In this document: in pieces, positions 7,111-8,460 of the stretch
Layout of the letters: each line of letters starts with the position of its first letter
Numbering within the stretch: position 1 is the first letter of the stretch
Assembly: GCA_009918865.1 (NCBI GenBank)
Contig: RGCY01000045.1
Coordinates: 1 to 8,460 of the forward strand
DNA from: Actinomycetota bacterium
GTDB taxonomy: Bacteria > Actinomycetota > Actinomycetes > S36-B12 > UBA5976
Length of the DNA stretch: 8,460 nt
Direction of reading: 5' to 3'
Notes under the pieces: model-generated
The model's input: only the letters and a program-made list of their open reading frames with translations
Database searches by the model: none
What the model was told of the DNA's origin: nothing
Made by a program: the position numbers and the translations under genes

Positions 7111-7157
7111 AATGCTTCGGACCGACCGGTGAATCAACCGAGTCGGTTCGTTGCATT
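7111..7157 (+). terminator. Long hairpin ending the atp operon
   Basis: Nested complementary arms form one nearly continuous stem. AATGC (7111-7115) pairs with GCATT (7153-7157). CGGACCGAC (7118-7126) pairs with GTCGGTTCG (7142-7150) with one G-U pair. CGGT (7127-7130) pairs with ACCG (7137-7140) around the 6-nt loop GAATCA. Only a TT/TT internal loop and one bulged A interrupt about 18 pairs. It begins 13 nt after the atpC stop, and the 3' side runs into TTTCT. The place and strength suit a transcription terminator, though the T-tract is poor, as is frequent in Actinomycetota. Confidence 0.7.
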
Positions 7158-7254
7158 TCTGATGAGTTCTCAGAGCAATTGAGTCATGGGGTTAGAGGCC
7201 TGCACCGACGGGGGCTTTGCTAGGGGACGTGAAAACCGGTTTGGAAAGGAAGTC

Positions 7255-7260
7255 AGGAGG
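7255..7260 (+). promoter_or_regulatory. Strong ribosome binding site of the acetyltransferase gene
   Basis: AGGAGG at 7255-7260 is a full-strength Shine-Dalgarno. It sits 6 nt before GTG 7267 and 9 nt before ATG 7270. It therefore sets the start of the downstream gene well inside the longest open frame, which begins at ATG 7186 with no ribosome binding site. Confidence 0.75.
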
Positions 7261-7269
7261 TGGCGAGTG

Positions 7270-8028
7270 ATGGAGCCTGTGACTTTGTCTGTTCTACGAG
7301 CCAAATTTCCTGAGGACCGATTCCTCGCATTCGATGTTGAATCAGAGCGAGTGACGCGCTGTGCCCTGTCTGCAACCGCGTGGTCGATTCGAGGACGCAG
7401 CGCATATTGGTCGGCTGACTGGGTGACGGCGTGGTCGAGTGCTGATGATGCTGCGAGCGTTGCCACGGATCTTGTGGAGCACTTTGCTTGGCAGACCAGC
7501 GCCGGGGATGCCTCATCAGTCCGTGGAATCACCTGTAATGACGATGTTCCGCTGCCATCACGGTCGACGATTGAGTCCGCTAATAAGTGGTCTTGGTTCT
7601 GGACCGATGCTGCACTTGCTCGCGTTGAACTGAGCACTGATGTCGTGGAAGTCGACCACGATGACCCACGATTACTGGCACTGCTCACGCACTCGCCGAC
7701 CGCGTCCCATGAGCGCGATGGTCAGCGACCAGCCGCCTGGTTCGGCATTGAACGTTCGGGTGAGTTGTTGAGTGTGGCAGCAATCAGGCGAGTAGGCGAC
7801 TGTTTTGATTTGCAGAGCGTTGTCACGCATCGAGACGCACGCGGTCAGGGTTTATCGACAACTGTGTGCAGTCACGCTACTGCCCTGGCTTTGCGCCAGG
7901 TTCCCGTGGTTGCACTAGGAATGATGACGGATAACTTGGTGGCTGAGCGAATGTATCGCCGCTTGGGTTTCAGTTGCGAGAAGCGTTGGCAGTCGGCGCG
8001 TTTTGCGCCGACACAGCACGATGCTTGA
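7270..8028 (+). CDS. GNAT-family N-acetyltransferase (FR47-like)
   Basis: Predicted acetyl-CoA-dependent acyltransferase of unknown substrate. The C-terminal half (about residues 119-252) carries the GNAT fold signature: the strand SVVTH leads into the acetyl-CoA pyrophosphate-binding motif RDARGQG (188-194) and then a helix. After it come a strand (VVALGMM) and the typical AERMYRRLGF ending (MYRRLGF at 228-234), which resembles the FR47-like subgroup. The N-terminal ~118 residues, rich in Trp, Ser and Asp, match no family I recognise and may bind the substrate. ATG 7270 (or GTG 7267) is chosen because AGGAGG lies directly upstream; ATG 7186 would add 28 unlikely residues. The gene is separated from atpC by the operon hairpin, so it is probably transcribed on its own. 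No link to ATP synthase function is implied beyond position. Confidence 0.8.
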   Translation: MEPVTLSVLRAKFPEDRFLAFDVESERVTRCALSATAWSIRGRSAYWSADWVTAWSSADDAASVATDLVEHFAWQTSAGDASSVRGITCNDDVPLPSRSTIESANKWSWFWTDAALARVELSTDVVEVDHDDPRLLALLTHSPTASHERDGQRPAAWFGIERSGELLSVAAIRRVGDCFDLQSVVTHRDARGQGLSTTVCSHATALALRQVPVVALGMMTDNLVAERMYRRLGFSCEKRWQSARFAPTQHDA

Positions 8029-8071
8029 TGAACTGTTCGCCCACGCGACAACTTTCCTTACTGCTTTCATA

Positions 8072-8098
8072 TTATGATAATTCGCATTGCAAGTTAGT
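8072..8098. repeat. 27-bp AT-rich direct repeat, copy 1
   Basis: Begins with TTATGATAA, a palindrome around a central G, and ends with GCAAGTTAGT. Matches copy 2 (8106-8132) at 23 of 27 positions, with a 34-bp period and a 7-bp spacer. Function unknown. Confidence 0.65.
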
Positions 8099-8105
8099 TC
8101 TCGTC

Positions 8106-8132
8106 TTATGATAAAACGCTTCGCAAGTTAGT
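8106..8132. repeat. 27-bp AT-rich direct repeat, copy 2
   Basis: Same TTATGATAA start and GCAAGTTAGT end as copy 1; the four differences are in the middle. The conserved ends with a variable centre look more like paired protein-binding sites than a random duplication, but this is inference. Confidence 0.65.
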
Positions 8133-8181
8133 AAGTGAGATCATCATTCAACAGTTTGCGTTTTGATTGAAGAACATCAAA

Positions 8182-8460
8182 TCAGCTCTCGCGGTTTGCG
8201 CCAGGCACCCAAAGCACATCGCCGCCACGACCAGAGTTAGCGGTGCGACTGAGAATGAAAAGTAAGTCACTTAGGCGGTTGAGGTAGAGCGCAGGCACAG
8301 TGCTTACAGACTCGCCATGCGCGGCAACGGCCGCCCACACACTGCGCTCTGCGCGTCGCACGGTGGTGCGTGCCACATGCAGTAGCGCCGCCCCAGGGGT
8401 TCCCCCGGGAAGCACAAATGAGCGCAGTGGTTCCAACTCTTCGTTCATGGAATCGCAGGC
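8182..8460 (-). CDS. Cob(I)alamin adenosyltransferase, PduO/MmaB type (3' part only)
   Basis: Transfers the adenosyl group of ATP to cob(I)alamin to make adenosylcobalamin. Only the C-terminal 92 residues are in the window; the frame is open through the right edge, where it reads ACDSMNEELEPL, so the Met at 8446-8448 is internal and not the start. Family signatures visible are LRSFVLPGGTPGAALLH, an ARTTVRRAERSVW helix, and LYLNRLSDLLFILSRTAN followed by GDVLWVPGANR, which together are diagnostic of the PduO/MMAB trimeric adenosyltransferases. The stop is TGA at 8182-8184. It faces the acetyltransferase gene. From memory, a PduO-like adenosyltransferase gene on the opposite strand also lies shortly downstream of atpC in Mycobacterium tuberculosis, which supports an actinobacterial origin. 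Confidence 0.93.
   Translation of the reverse strand, partial: ACDSMNEELEPLRSFVLPGGTPGAALLHVARTTVRRAERSVWAAVAAHGESVSTVPALYLNRLSDLLFILSRTANSGRGGDVLWVPGANRES

Larger units (their letters stand above)
8029..8181. other. AT-rich intergenic region between convergent genes
   Basis: A 153-nt gap between the + strand acetyltransferase and the - strand adenosyltransferase. From about 8050 it is clearly richer in A and T than the surrounding genes. It contains two 27-bp imperfect direct repeats (listed separately) and a small AT-rich inverted repeat, TTTGAT (8162-8167) with ATCAAA (8176-8181), just beyond the stop codon of the - strand gene. The latter could be a weak terminator for that gene but lacks a T-tract. 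No gene is supported here. Confidence 0.6.

Noticed and set aside
7186..7269. ATG 7186 as the start of the acetyltransferase gene
   Set aside because: No Shine-Dalgarno before it, the extra 28 residues are low-quality coding sequence, and AGGAGG at 7255-7260 clearly serves 7267 or 7270.
8072..8132. CRISPR array
   Set aside because: Only two imperfect copies with a 7-bp spacer and no cas genes; spacing far too short.
8182..8448. Complete 88-residue gene starting at the Met codon 8446-8448 (- strand)
   Set aside because: The frame stays open to the window edge with family-like residues (ACDS), and the visible part is only the C-terminal portion of a ~190-residue family.

Overview
The window carries a complete F1Fo ATP synthase operon on the + strand, in the order atpB-atpE-atpF-atpH-atpA-atpG-atpD-atpC (a, c, b, delta, alpha, gamma, beta, epsilon). 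It is followed by a GNAT-type acetyltransferase gene on the + strand. The right edge holds the 3' part of a cob(I)alamin adenosyltransferase gene on the - strand. Several features point to Actinomycetota: the moderately high GC content, the many GTG/TTG start candidates, the long (270-residue) unfused delta subunit, and the nearby PduO/MmaB-type adenosyltransferase, which from memory also lies close downstream of atpC in mycobacteria. The sequence alone does not resolve the genus.

Layout. Positions 1-232 are a non-coding leader with two inverted repeats; any upstream gene must end at or before about position 60. Positions 233-7097 are the eight tightly spaced or overlapping atp genes. The only sizeable internal gap (1058-1153) lies before the c-subunit gene and holds a perfect 7-bp hairpin just upstream of its ribosome binding site. 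Positions 7111-7157 form a long, nearly perfect hairpin that probably ends the operon transcript. Positions 7270-8028 encode the acetyltransferase, with its own strong Shine-Dalgarno. Positions 8029-8181 are an AT-rich gap between convergent genes, with two copies of a 27-bp imperfect direct repeat. Positions 8182-8460 are the adenosyltransferase C-terminus.

How the genes work together. Subunits a, b and c form the membrane Fo motor. Alpha, beta, gamma, delta and epsilon form the F1 catalytic head and stalk. Together they couple ion (most likely proton) flow to ATP synthesis. Every subunit looks intact except beta.

The main surprise is in atpD. The beta subunit reads in one frame from start to stop and has all its upstream catalytic motifs. 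However, the conserved GIYPA motif is joined directly to LQRYKDLQD. The roughly 30 residues that normally lie between them, including the DPLDSTSR motif and the start of the first C-terminal-domain helix, are absent. This is a clean in-frame loss of about 90 nt. It is either a real and very unusual beta variant or an assembly or population artefact, and it is the observation most worth checking.
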